A DNA stretch of 64,000 nt from Sediminibacterium sp. KACHI17 (GTDB lineage Bacteria; Bacteroidota; Bacteroidia; Chitinophagales; Chitinophagaceae), in NCBI RefSeq assembly GCF_040362915.1, contig NZ_AP029612.1, positions 1 through 64,000 of the forward strand. Reading direction: 5' to 3'. Positions 46,780-55,159 of this stretch are shown here, piece after piece (positions within the stretch are counted from its first letter, which is position 1; the number at the start of each line of letters is the position of its first letter). The translations under genes were made by a program, and so were the position numbers. Under the pieces are notes generated by a model. It saw only the letters and a program-made list of their open reading frames with translations. It ran no database searches and was not told where the DNA came from.

Positions 46780-48135
46780 ATGTTAAGAAGAAAATTTATT
46801 GCACAGACCGGATTAACGGCTGCTGCCATGACTGCATTTCCCTCTATTGCGATACAGGCCACAACGCCCGCAGAAAAAGTTCGCCTTGCTATTATTGGTA
46901 CAGGTTTGCGTGGACAGAATCACCTCGATTTGATTTTACGCAGGGCAGATACAGATCTTGTTGCTATCTGCGATATCAATGATAAAATGTTAGAGTCAGC
47001 AAAGTCAATGATCTCAAAGAGTGGAAAGCCAATGCCTAAAATATTTACAGGAGATGCTTATGCATGGCAGAAAATGATCACAACACATCAGCTCGATGGA
47101 ATCATTATTGCTACCCCTTGGGAATGGCATAAAGAAATGATCATTGGTTCGATACAGGCAGGTATTAAGTATATCGGTTCTGAAGTAATGATCGGGATCA
47201 GTTTAGAAGATCACTGGGAAGTTGTGCGTGCAGCTGAATCTGCGAAAGCAAATGTTATGATGCTGGAAAATGTTTGCTATAGAAGAGATGTTATGGCGGT
47301 ACTGAATATGGTACGACAAAATTTATTCGGTGAGTTGATCCATTTACAAGGAGGCTATCAGCATGATCTTCGTGAAGTGAAATTCAATGACGGGGTTCAT
47401 CCTTATGGTCATGGTGTAGAATTTGGGGAGAAAGGATTTTCTGAAGCTGTATGGCGTACAGCACATTCAGTGAATAGAAATGGAGATCTATATCCAACCC
47501 ATGGTATCGGTCCGGTTGCACATTATATCAATATCAATCGCGGGAATCGCTTCATTTCTTTGTCTTCTTTTGCTTCTAAAGCGAGAGGGTTACATAATCA
47601 TATCGTAAAAAATGGCGGTGAGAATCATCCAAACGCAAAAGTGAAATTTAAGTTGGGAGATGTGGTTACCACCAATATTCTTTGTGCCAATGGCGAAACC
47701 ATATTATTACAACATGATACAAACTTGCCCAGACCCTATTCTTTAGGATTTCGGGTGCAGGGAACAGAAGGTATTTGGATGGATGTTAACAAAGGCATTT
47801 ATCTGGAAGGAAAATCTGCTAAAGCACACCAATGGGATAATAGCAAAGAGTGGCTCGATAAATACGATCATCCGTTATGGAAAAGATGGAGTAAAGAAAC
47901 AGATGGTGCCGGACATGGCGGTATGGATTTTTTTGTGATCCACTCATTTGTTGAGTCGATCAAAAGAAAACAACCAACTCCTATGGATGTCTATGATGCA
48001 GCCTCTTGGAGCGCTATTACACCATTAAGCGAACAGTCGATCGATTTGGGTAACCAAACCATTCCTTTTCCGGACTTCACAGGTGGACAATGGATGTATC
48101 GTAAACCTGTATTTGCTTTGAATGATGAATTCTGA
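46780..48135 (+). CDS. GH109-type glycosidase (NAD-dependent alpha-N-acetylgalactosaminidase family)
   Basis: A 451-residue Gfo/Idh/MocA-fold enzyme. A twin-arginine signal (LRRKFIAQTGLTAAAM) is followed by a Rossmann NAD site (LAIIGTGLRGQ). Segments match my memory of the characterised Elizabethkingia GH109 enzyme closely: ATPWEWHKEM, LENVCYRRDVMAVLNMVR, GGYQHDLRE, GVEFGEKGFSEAVWRT and the catalytic region NRNGDLYPTHGIGP with its Tyr and His. GH109 enzymes release terminal alpha-GalNAc from glycans by an NAD-dependent redox mechanism. Export through Tat in the folded, NAD-loaded state fits. A NahK-like kinase gene starts 9 bases downstream. The ATG at 46780 places the twin arginines correctly. 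Other GH109 members act on other sugars, so specificity is not certain. Confidence 0.9.
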   Translation: MLRRKFIAQTGLTAAAMTAFPSIAIQATTPAEKVRLAIIGTGLRGQNHLDLILRRADTDLVAICDINDKMLESAKSMISKSGKPMPKIFTGDAYAWQKMITTHQLDGIIIATPWEWHKEMIIGSIQAGIKYIGSEVMIGISLEDHWEVVRAAESAKANVMMLENVCYRRDVMAVLNMVRQNLFGELIHLQGGYQHDLREVKFNDGVHPYGHGVEFGEKGFSEAVWRTAHSVNRNGDLYPTHGIGPVAHYININRGNRFISLSSFASKARGLHNHIVKNGGENHPNAKVKFKLGDVVTTNILCANGETILLQHDTNLPRPYSLGFRVQGTEGIWMDVNKGIYLEGKSAKAHQWDNSKEWLDKYDHPLWKRWSKETDGAGHGGMDFFVIHSFVESIKRKQPTPMDVYDAASWSAITPLSEQSIDLGNQTIPFPDFTGGQWMYRKPVFALNDEF

Positions 48136-48144
48136 TGAAAGATC

Positions 48145-49194
48145 ATGACAAATATTGCACCTCCCATATCGGTTTTAGAAGCATATGGTTTACATGAAAA
48201 ACCTGTTGATATCATCACTATCAGTAATGGGTTGATCAATCATACCTGGAAACTAAGTCTCGGCGATCGTGCATGGATCCTTCAAAGAATCAATACTGCT
48301 GTTTTTAAAACGCCTCAGTTCATTCAGCAAAATATAGAGCGATTAGGTGCTTTTATCCAGTCTGTTCATCCTCAGTACCTATTCACAATGCCGCTACCGG
48401 CAAAGGGTGGTACTACCATGGTGCAGATAAAAGAAGAGTTTTATCGATTGTTTTCCTATATACCTGATTCAAAAACAATCACAGTAGTTGAAACGGCCCG
48501 GCAAGCAGAAGCTGCGGCATTTCAGTTTGGTAACTTTACCCGACAATTCGCGGATTTTGATTGTTCAAACCTTTATATAACCATTAAGGGATTTCATGAT
48601 CTTTCTTTTCGATATGAACAATTTCAACAGTCGCTTCAACATGGATTAGCTGATCGTATCGTGCAAGCTGGTGCATGGATCACTCAATTACAATCATTGT
48701 CATCCATTGAGCAGACCTATAAGAATATGCTCAGTGATACAGACTATAAGATCAGGGTCACACATCATGATACCAAGATCAGTAATATTTTATTTGATCT
48801 TACAGATAATGGTCTATGTGTAATTGATTTGGATACCGTTATGCCTGGTTATTTTTTCAGTGATCTGGGTGATATGTTCAGAACCTATCTTTCTCCCGTA
48901 AATGAAGAAGAACAAGACTTGAGTTTGATTCAGGTGCGTAGCGATATATATAAAGCCATTGTAAATGGATATGCAAAAGGCATGGGAGATATACTTACAG
49001 AAAAAGAGCGGCACTCTTTTTTTGATGCAGGTGCTATCATGATCTACATGCAGGCACTACGATTTATGACAGACTTCTTAAACGGCGATCTTTATTATCA
49101 GATACAATACCCTGCACACAATTTCGAGCGTGCCAAGAATCAGATAACTTTATTGCAAGACTATTTGCAGAAGAAAGATGAATTACAACCCTAG
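48145..49194 (+). CDS. N-acetylhexosamine 1-kinase-like phosphotransferase (NahK-like)
   Basis: A 349-residue cytoplasmic kinase of the aminoglycoside-phosphotransferase fold. Its motifs follow bifidobacterial NahK as I remember it: INHTWKL, WILQRINTAVF, catalytic VTHHDTKISNILFD, metal-binding CVIDLDTVMPG and the C-terminal FLNGDLYYQIQYPAHNFERAKNQI-type helix. NahK phosphorylates GlcNAc or GalNAc at C1, opening the salvage route to UDP-sugars or catabolism. It lies 9 bases after the GH109 gene in one operon, so the likely job is trapping the GalNAc released by that enzyme. It could instead be a related homoserine- or choline-type kinase, but the NahK motifs make that less likely. Confidence 0.85.
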   Translation: MTNIAPPISVLEAYGLHEKPVDIITISNGLINHTWKLSLGDRAWILQRINTAVFKTPQFIQQNIERLGAFIQSVHPQYLFTMPLPAKGGTTMVQIKEEFYRLFSYIPDSKTITVVETARQAEAAAFQFGNFTRQFADFDCSNLYITIKGFHDLSFRYEQFQQSLQHGLADRIVQAGAWITQLQSLSSIEQTYKNMLSDTDYKIRVTHHDTKISNILFDLTDNGLCVIDLDTVMPGYFFSDLGDMFRTYLSPVNEEEQDLSLIQVRSDIYKAIVNGYAKGMGDILTEKERHSFFDAGAIMIYMQALRFMTDFLNGDLYYQIQYPAHNFERAKNQITLLQDYLQKKDELQP

Positions 49195-49206
49195 CATCAG
49201 TTTTTT

Positions 49207-50247
49207 TTATAAGGGTATACAAACCGCTGCCTTGATCATGCCAGCTTCAGGAGTATCTACCAGAATACGGGCTTTTTGTCCATATACACTGTAGATGCGT
49301 TTTCTGATCTCACTCAGATGCTCATTTTCCATTTCCAGATAGTTGGATAAATTTCCTGAGCTGATAACGCCAAAACAATGCAGGTCCTCTTTGTATTCAG
49401 AATAAATATCAATACTACCTGTCTTGATCTGATCATCAAAACCATGCCGGATCGCTTTTTCTACAAGGTTTTGGATCACCATGGCAGGCACAGGCTGGTC
49501 TAATGTATCTTCTTCAATATCGTATTGAACAAATAATTGATCTGCAAACCGAATCTGCTCCAATGCGATATAGTCTTTGATGATCGATAATTCTTTTTCG
49601 AATAGCGTTTTTTCTGCTTTGTCTACCTGAATGCTATTACGTAGAATATTACTCAACATCGTGATGGCCTTTCTAGCTCTCACCGGATCATCTGTAACAA
49701 GTGAACGGATACTATTCAAACTGTTGAATAAAAATTCAGGATTGATATGCGATTTTAAAGTAGTGATCTCCAGTTCACTTAATAGGTTTTCGAGTTTAGC
49801 CTGTTCAATATTCTGTTCTCTGGTTTTTTGTACATAGTGATAAGTGAAGTATAAAAGATTCCAGATCAGCACAAAGTGGAAATATGAAAAAGCAAATCGG
49901 ATCGCTATATTTAAAAATGAGAATCCTGAGAGATTAAACGATTGAATATCCAGCCATGATTCTGTAGCTACAATACAGACGCCGATAAAAAATGAAAATA
50001 CTAGGGAAAGAACGGTTAGCGAAAATATCTGTTTTTGTAAACTGAGTTTTAGGATCCTCAATCGCTGAATCACCATGCGCATGATATGCGTGAGCCAAAA
50101 CCCGATAAAAACATGTGTAAGTAATTGTTCAAAAAAATAGGGTTGAGGAGCAGCGCGTATGGATAAATAAAAGAAAATATAGATCAAGCAGTAGAGTGAC
50201 CAGCCTGCTGTTTGGAAGATCCAATAAGTTCTTTGATGTTTATTCAT
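49207..50247 (-). CDS. LytS-type histidine kinase homologue with degenerate catalytic motifs
   Basis: A 346-residue membrane protein with about four hydrophobic segments in the first 150 residues and a His_kinase/HATPase C-terminal half. The catalytic signatures are altered. The phosphoacceptor motif reads LKSHINPEFLFN instead of LKSQINPHFLFN, with Glu (GAA at 49735-49737) in place of His. The N-box reads NLVEKAIRHG, with Lys in place of the metal-binding Asn. No G-x-G-L G-box is found. No response regulator lies beside it. It is therefore probably a pseudokinase that senses or scaffolds without phosphotransfer. It is transcribed divergently from an M28 peptidase gene and converges with the NahK-like gene. 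Confidence 0.85.
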   Translation of the reverse strand: MNKHQRTYWIFQTAGWSLYCLIYIFFYLSIRAAPQPYFFEQLLTHVFIGFWLTHIMRMVIQRLRILKLSLQKQIFSLTVLSLVFSFFIGVCIVATESWLDIQSFNLSGFSFLNIAIRFAFSYFHFVLIWNLLYFTYHYVQKTREQNIEQAKLENLLSELEITTLKSHINPEFLFNSLNSIRSLVTDDPVRARKAITMLSNILRNSIQVDKAEKTLFEKELSIIKDYIALEQIRFADQLFVQYDIEEDTLDQPVPAMVIQNLVEKAIRHGFDDQIKTGSIDIYSEYKEDLHCFGVISSGNLSNYLEMENEHLSEIRKRIYSVYGQKARILVDTPEAGMIKAAVCIPL

Positions 50248-50337
50248 ATGGGACTAAGATATTAAATATGTGCATATTCACTCAGGTTATATAGATGTTC
50301 GGACCAATACCGGTTAAATCGGGTAAATGATCTATTC

Positions 50338-50372
50338 ATAGATTATTCTCCTCATCTTCAGTAATAATCTAT
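50338..50372. promoter_or_regulatory. Inverted repeat in the divergent kinase/peptidase promoter region
   Basis: ATAGATTATT at 50338-50347 and AATAATCTAT at 50363-50372 form a perfect 10-bp inverted repeat with a 15-base spacer, ending 26 bases before the M28 peptidase start. It could be an operator or a leader hairpin. Confidence 0.4.
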
Positions 50373-50398
50373 AAATTCCACGTTCATAAATACCTGTT

Positions 50399-51868
50399 AT
50401 GATCAAAAAAATCACTACCGGATTAACAGCTATACTGTTAATCAATACTGTTGTCATTGCACAGGCAAAACAAGAGTGGAATACAATTTTCAAAGCCATT
50501 AATGATGAAGTACAACAAAGTTCAAAAGCATATAGTACTTTAAAAGAAGCTACCGAAACCATCGGGCATCGTCTTACAGGCTCCAAAAATGGAGAGAAAG
50601 CCGAGGCATATGCATATAACCTACTGAAATCATATGGTTTTAAAGATGTGAAGTATCAGCCTTTTGAAGTAGAAAGCTGGAGTAGAGGAACCCTATCTAT
50701 TCAGATCGGTACGGATCGATCTTCTTTAAAAGAAGTAAAATCTGTTTCCTTGGCTCATTCACCCGTAGCAGCCGATGTTACGCTGGAAGTAGCTGATATG
50801 GGCAATGGATTAGAAGAAGATTATTTGGCAAATCCCGGTAAAGTAACGGGAAAGATCGCGCTTGTTTATTTAGGTGTGTTGCCAGGCTCTAAACAAGGTA
50901 CCAGAAGTTTGCATCGCTCTGAAAAAACAGCATTGGCTACCAAATATGGTGCGAAAGGAATCATCATCATCAATACCGCTGATGGGGGAATTCTGTTAAC
51001 GGGTACAGCATCTGTTACAGGTAAATTGATTCCTATTCCGGCAGTTTGTATTGGTAAAGAGGATGGAATGGCTTTCAAAGCTGAAGTAGCAAAAGCGACG
51101 CATTATGCTCATATCAAAATGACCAATTTCTCGGGCATGATCAAAGCCAGGAATGTGATCGCTACCATAAAAGGTAAAACACTCCCTAATGAAAAGATCG
51201 TAGTTGGTGGGCACTTAGATAGCTGGGATCTGGCAACAGGTGCTATCGATAACGGTATCGGATCTTTCTCTGTATTAGACATGGCTCGCACCTTCAAAGT
51301 GCTAAAACTACAACCACAAAGAACCATTGAGTTCGTTATGTTCATGGGAGAAGAAGAAGGATTATTAGGATCAAAAGCTTATGTAGAACAAGCCATTAAG
51401 AACAAAACGATCGATCAGTTGCGTTATATGCTGAATTATGATATGACCAATGACCCTAAGGGATATTCAACCACTGCAGAAGAAAGCAAAGAATTGTTTC
51501 AGTCGATCGGTGCCATTGCAAAAAGTATTGATACCAGTTTTACCAATTTATTCAGAAGTGGTGCTGGACTACACAGCGATCATCAGCCGTTCATGTTACA
51601 TGGAGTACCTACAGGCGGAGCGGCAGGGGGCAGGTTACCCAATAATGCCGGACCTTGTTATCACGCAGATTGTGATGACTTTAAATTAGTAGATCCACAA
51701 GGAATGAAAAACACAGTACGATTCAATGCCATGTTATTATATGGTATTGCAGATGCTGATATCATTAAAGCCAAACATTTCACTGACGCCGAAACCAGAG
51801 AATTTCTATTAAAGAATAATCTGAAAGAACCACTGAAAATTGCGGGTGAATGGCGTTGGGAGGACTAA
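50399..51868 (+). CDS. Exported M28-family metallopeptidase (carboxypeptidase Q-like)
   Basis: A 489-residue di-zinc exopeptidase with a signal peptide ending VVIAQA. A protease-associated (PA) insert occupies about 120-250. The M28 metal ligands appear in order: VGGHLDSWDLATGAIDNG (His, Asp, Asp), FMGEEEGLLGSKAY (Glu pair), MLNYDMTND (Asp) and the final His in CYHADCDDF. The order and the PA insert resemble plasma glutamate carboxypeptidase. It is one of two M28 enzymes here, the other being at 61856. It is transcribed away from the degenerate LytS homologue and ends at a shared convergent terminator. Confidence 0.92.
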   Translation: MIKKITTGLTAILLINTVVIAQAKQEWNTIFKAINDEVQQSSKAYSTLKEATETIGHRLTGSKNGEKAEAYAYNLLKSYGFKDVKYQPFEVESWSRGTLSIQIGTDRSSLKEVKSVSLAHSPVAADVTLEVADMGNGLEEDYLANPGKVTGKIALVYLGVLPGSKQGTRSLHRSEKTALATKYGAKGIIIINTADGGILLTGTASVTGKLIPIPAVCIGKEDGMAFKAEVAKATHYAHIKMTNFSGMIKARNVIATIKGKTLPNEKIVVGGHLDSWDLATGAIDNGIGSFSVLDMARTFKVLKLQPQRTIEFVMFMGEEEGLLGSKAYVEQAIKNKTIDQLRYMLNYDMTNDPKGYSTTAEESKELFQSIGAIAKSIDTSFTNLFRSGAGLHSDHQPFMLHGVPTGGAAGGRLPNNAGPCYHADCDDFKLVDPQGMKNTVRFNAMLLYGIADADIIKAKHFTDAETREFLLKNNLKEPLKIAGEWRWED

Positions 51869-51880
51869 AGAATATTGAAT

Positions 51881-51946
51881 AATCAATGATGAATGATCAA
51901 TGTGAAATCAAGCCAACATTGATCATTCATTATTTAGTATTGATTA
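51881..51946. terminator. Bidirectional terminator between convergent M28 and ENPP genes
   Basis: GAATGATCAATGT (51891-51903) pairs perfectly with ACATTGATCATTC (51916-51928), with a further AATCAAT/ATTGATT pair outside. The structure includes the ENPP stop codon at 51930-51932 and can work for both strands. Confidence 0.65.
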
Positions 51947-53189
51947 TTTTCTTCAGCGTTTCCAGTTTTCCATCAATTTTAGTTGCGTCATACTGTAGTC
52001 CGAGTATCTCTGCGATCAATGGATATACATGGATATTTTCAAATCCTTGTATTTGTAAACCTTTTTTAAATGCTGGCCCCCAAGCCTGAAAACTTGCACG
52101 CATATCCGGATAATGAGGATCAAAGCCATGTTTACCCGGACCGGTAGGTCGTCCACCCCGATTAAAAACTTTGGGTAATCGTGCTAAAAGAATGATGTCG
52201 CCAATTCTGTTATAGCGATCATCATCCGTGCTATAATGCAAACTGGCAGGCATTGTGCTTTTTAGGTACACATCATAATCTACCGCATTCTTTTTTAAGT
52301 TCTCATAAAAAGGTAGGATCGAATTTTTGTCTTTCGCATACAATTGTAATACCGCACTCCCTGAATTGATCGTAAACAATGCAGTATCGATGGTAGGATA
52401 AGGAATGGTATTTTGCTGATCTACTTTAGCCATACCATGATCTGCCACAAAAACAAAATTCACAGGTAGTCCGGATGCTGCTGCAACTTTCTGAAGTTTG
52501 CCAATACTTTCATCTACAAACTGAACAGCTTCTGCTGTTTCTTTACTATCCGGCCCAAAGCTATGCGCCGCATGATCTACTTCGGGGAAATAGAAACTAA
52601 TAAAATGAGGTCTTTTATCTCTTGGTAAAGCAAGCCACTCTTTTACTGTTTCAATTCTTTGATCAATACTGATCTTTTCATTATAGAAATAATGGTAGGT
52701 GGGTGGTAATTGTTGAATCGGGGCTTCAGAAGCAACCCAATAAAAGCTGGCAGCGATCATTTGTTGTTGCTCAGCCAAAACCCATAATGGTGTTCCGCCA
52801 TACCAATAGGGGTCAGCTACCATTTTCTTATCCTGCATGCCATAAGTCTGTTGACGCTTGCGGTCATAAAAACTATTATCTACAAGACCATGATGTGCGG
52901 GATATAAGCCTGTTACGATCGTATAATGGTTGGGAAATGTAAGAGAGGGAAATGAAGGCTGCATATAATCAGCAACAACTCCTTGTTCACCTAAAGCAAT
53001 CAGATTTTTTGCCTGATACTTTTTTGCAAAATCACTTCTGAAACCATCTGCAGAGATCAGGATCACATATGGTTTGTCTTGTTGGTGAATGGCATTTTGT
53101 CGGCCCGGCATGATTTGCTGTGTCGTATCCTGAGAGAAAGATCGTATCACGCAAAGCATTAACAGAAGAGAGATTGTCTTTTTCATCAT
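51930..53189 (-). CDS. ENPP-type phosphodiesterase / nucleotide pyrophosphatase, exported
   Basis: A 419-residue alkaline-phosphatase-fold enzyme of the type I phosphodiesterase/ENPP family, with a signal peptide ending RSFSQ. The metal and nucleophile motifs are in order: VILISADGFRSDF (Asp), the nucleophile Thr in PSFPSLTFPNHYTIVTGLYP, PEVDHAAHSFGPDS, VFVADHGMAKVD and the late GKHGFDPHYPDMR. Members hydrolyse phosphodiester or pyrophosphate bonds in nucleotides or lipids; the substrate here is not resolved. It lies 60 bases downstream of the PAP2 gene on the same strand and may be transcribed with it. Confidence 0.92.
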   Translation of the reverse strand: MMKKTISLLLMLCVIRSFSQDTTQQIMPGRQNAIHQQDKPYVILISADGFRSDFAKKYQAKNLIALGEQGVVADYMQPSFPSLTFPNHYTIVTGLYPAHHGLVDNSFYDRKRQQTYGMQDKKMVADPYWYGGTPLWVLAEQQQMIAASFYWVASEAPIQQLPPTYHYFYNEKISIDQRIETVKEWLALPRDKRPHFISFYFPEVDHAAHSFGPDSKETAEAVQFVDESIGKLQKVAAASGLPVNFVFVADHGMAKVDQQNTIPYPTIDTALFTINSGSAVLQLYAKDKNSILPFYENLKKNAVDYDVYLKSTMPASLHYSTDDDRYNRIGDIILLARLPKVFNRGGRPTGPGKHGFDPHYPDMRASFQAWGPAFKKGLQIQGFENIHVYPLIAEILGLQYDATKIDGKLETLKKIINTK

Positions 53190-53249
53190 GTCTGAAGGTT
53201 GAACGACAAAGCTAATCAGATAATGGGTAAAGTCTGTGTGACTTTACTG

Positions 53250-53852
53250 TCAATTCTTAGCCCATTTATTTTGTACAAATATTGATATACAGATCGTTAA
53301 GATCGCAGCAATGATCCCGCCTGCTACATCTATCGGAAAATGTTGTGCCAGATAAATACGAGAGTAGCCCGCCAGTATCGCATAGCACAGCCCTACAGGC
53401 AAGATCCATTTTCTAGGAATCAATACAGTGGCCAGTAAAAATATGGTGAAGGCGGTAGTGGTATGTCCGGATGGAAAACTATTCAAACTGTGTAGTTCCA
53501 CCCCGTTGACACTATGGAATAATGAATGATCTGAGATAGCCAAAGAGGGGCGAGGGCTTCCTTTGAAAAAAATATTTTTACTCAATTGCGAAAAAAGAGT
53601 CGAAAAAACAATGGAACTGAGTACGAGTAAAAATTGGTCTCTTTTAAAGAAAATAATCAGTAAAGTGATCGGTACCCATACAGCGCCATCAGCTGTATGA
53701 GTCCAGTACCTGAAAAAATGATCTGCAATAGTCCCAAGATCATTGTTCAGCAATAAAAAAGCGTTTTCCTTTCCTAGCTGATATGAAAGCACAAAAAGTA
53801 CGATCCCTAAAACAAGTGAAATCAAGATAGCTCTCTTTGTTAATTGCGTCAT
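53250..53852 (-). CDS. PAP2-family membrane phosphatase
   Basis: A 200-residue integral membrane phosphatase with about five or six hydrophobic helices. The tripartite active site is complete: K-N-I-F-F-K-G-S-P-R-P (KxxxxxxRP), FPSGHT (PSGH) and YSRIYLAQHFPIDV (SRxxxxxHxxxD). Family members remove phosphate from lipids such as undecaprenyl pyrophosphate or phosphatidic acid. It lies 44 bases after homoserine dehydrogenase; whether it is in the methionine operon or has its own promoter is not clear. Pairing with the ENPP-type gene downstream suggests a phosphate-ester theme rather than methionine metabolism. Confidence 0.92.
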   Translation of the reverse strand: MTQLTKRAILISLVLGIVLFVLSYQLGKENAFLLLNNDLGTIADHFFRYWTHTADGAVWVPITLLIIFFKRDQFLLVLSSIVFSTLFSQLSKNIFFKGSPRPSLAISDHSLFHSVNGVELHSLNSFPSGHTTTAFTIFLLATVLIPRKWILPVGLCYAILAGYSRIYLAQHFPIDVAGGIIAAILTICISIFVQNKWAKN

Positions 53853-53896
53853 AGATCAAAGCTAAGAAAAGGAAAACGCTTTTGCATCAACGCGGA

Positions 53897-55153
53897 TCAG
53901 ACAATTCCTGCCAATTCGAGACTTTTCCTTTTGAGTTTGATGATATCCAAATTGTCTATGATAGGATCGGTAGATAAAATGAGTGAAGTATTATTTTCCT
54001 TCCACCAGCTATTTTCGGTGAGTTTGCTGACATGTAATACGCCAACAAGATATTTTCGTTCAGCATCAGCATGCCATTCTTCGATCCATTCAAAATCTTC
54101 TTTGGGAATATACTTCCAGTCATCAAAACTTACATACACTTTTAAGTAATACTCATTTGTTAATGTATGTGGTTGATGATGGTATAGTTTTTTGTATTCA
54201 TATCTGTAATTGTATCTCAGTGCAGAAATATCACTCAATACTGCAGAAGCTGTTGGGAAGCTACCTGCACCTTTGCCATAAAAAAATTGTTTATCAGCAA
54301 ATCCGCTTTCGATAACGACTCCATTGTATTCATTTTTTACAAAGGATAATGGATCATCTTGTCTTACAAACTGGGGCAATACAAAAGCAGCCACTGAGCC
54401 ATTTTTCAGTTTTTTTGCCTGTGCAATTAATTTAATATCATAGTGTTTCTCTTTTGCAACCAATGCATCACTTAACTGAATATTCTGGATACCACTAAAA
54501 AGCAATTCTTCCGGAGAGGTTATGATACCATAGGCATGGTTCAATAGGATGACCCATTTATTCAAAGCATCATATCCCTCAACATCCAATTTGGGATTGC
54601 TCTCTGCAAACCCAAGTTGCTGAGCCAATAACAAAGCCGATTGAAAATCGAGTTTGTCTTCAAACATTTTAGTAAGGATGAAATTGGTGGATCCATTAAC
54701 GATCGCTTTAATAGAATGCAGCAGGTCGTTATCATAATATTCTTCAAGATTTCTGATCACAGGAATCGATGCGCAGGCTGAGGATTCATATAAAAATGGT
54801 AATCCGGTTGCTTCCTGTAATTGTAATAAGGCAGAAAGATTCTCTGCAATCATTTTCTTACTAGCACTCACCACCGCTTTTCCATTCGTAAGGGCTGTTG
54901 AAACGATTTCAAATGCTGCAACTGCGTCATCGATCACTTCTACGATCACATTGATCTCAGGATCATTTAACAATACTGTGCGATCAGTTGTAAAAAGAGA
55001 AGATGGAGCATCTCTCTTTTTTTCAGGATTGCGGATACATACTTTTTTAATTGATGCTTTTAATGATGGAGTTTTTTGTAAAACCTTATAAAGACCTTCG
55101 CCTACTACACCAAATCCAAATAATCCAATCGTTAATTGCTTGTGAGCTTCCAT
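53897..55153 (-). CDS. hom: Homoserine dehydrogenase
   Basis: It reduces aspartate semialdehyde to homoserine, the branch point to methionine and threonine. The 418-residue protein has the N-terminal NAD(P) site (IGLFGFGVVGEG), the semialdehyde-binding region (SSACASIPVIRNLEEYY) and the family motif NGSTNFILTKMFE followed by GFAESNPKLDVEGYDALNKW. A C-terminal stretch of about 80 residues lies where some family members carry an ACT domain; I cannot confirm that fold. It starts 6 bases after the stop of the trans-sulfuration enzyme, so the two form an operon under the upstream SAM-I riboswitch. This points to a methionine-dedicated homoserine supply, not the fused aspartokinase form. Confidence 0.93.
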   Translation of the reverse strand: MEAHKQLTIGLFGFGVVGEGLYKVLQKTPSLKASIKKVCIRNPEKKRDAPSSLFTTDRTVLLNDPEINVIVEVIDDAVAAFEIVSTALTNGKAVVSASKKMIAENLSALLQLQEATGLPFLYESSACASIPVIRNLEEYYDNDLLHSIKAIVNGSTNFILTKMFEDKLDFQSALLLAQQLGFAESNPKLDVEGYDALNKWVILLNHAYGIITSPEELLFSGIQNIQLSDALVAKEKHYDIKLIAQAKKLKNGSVAAFVLPQFVRQDDPLSFVKNEYNGVVIESGFADKQFFYGKGAGSFPTASAVLSDISALRYNYRYEYKKLYHHQPHTLTNEYYLKVYVSFDDWKYIPKEDFEWIEEWHADAERKYLVGVLHVSKLTENSWWKENNTSLILSTDPIIDNLDIIKLKRKSLELAGIV

Positions 55154-55159
55154 AGTTTA

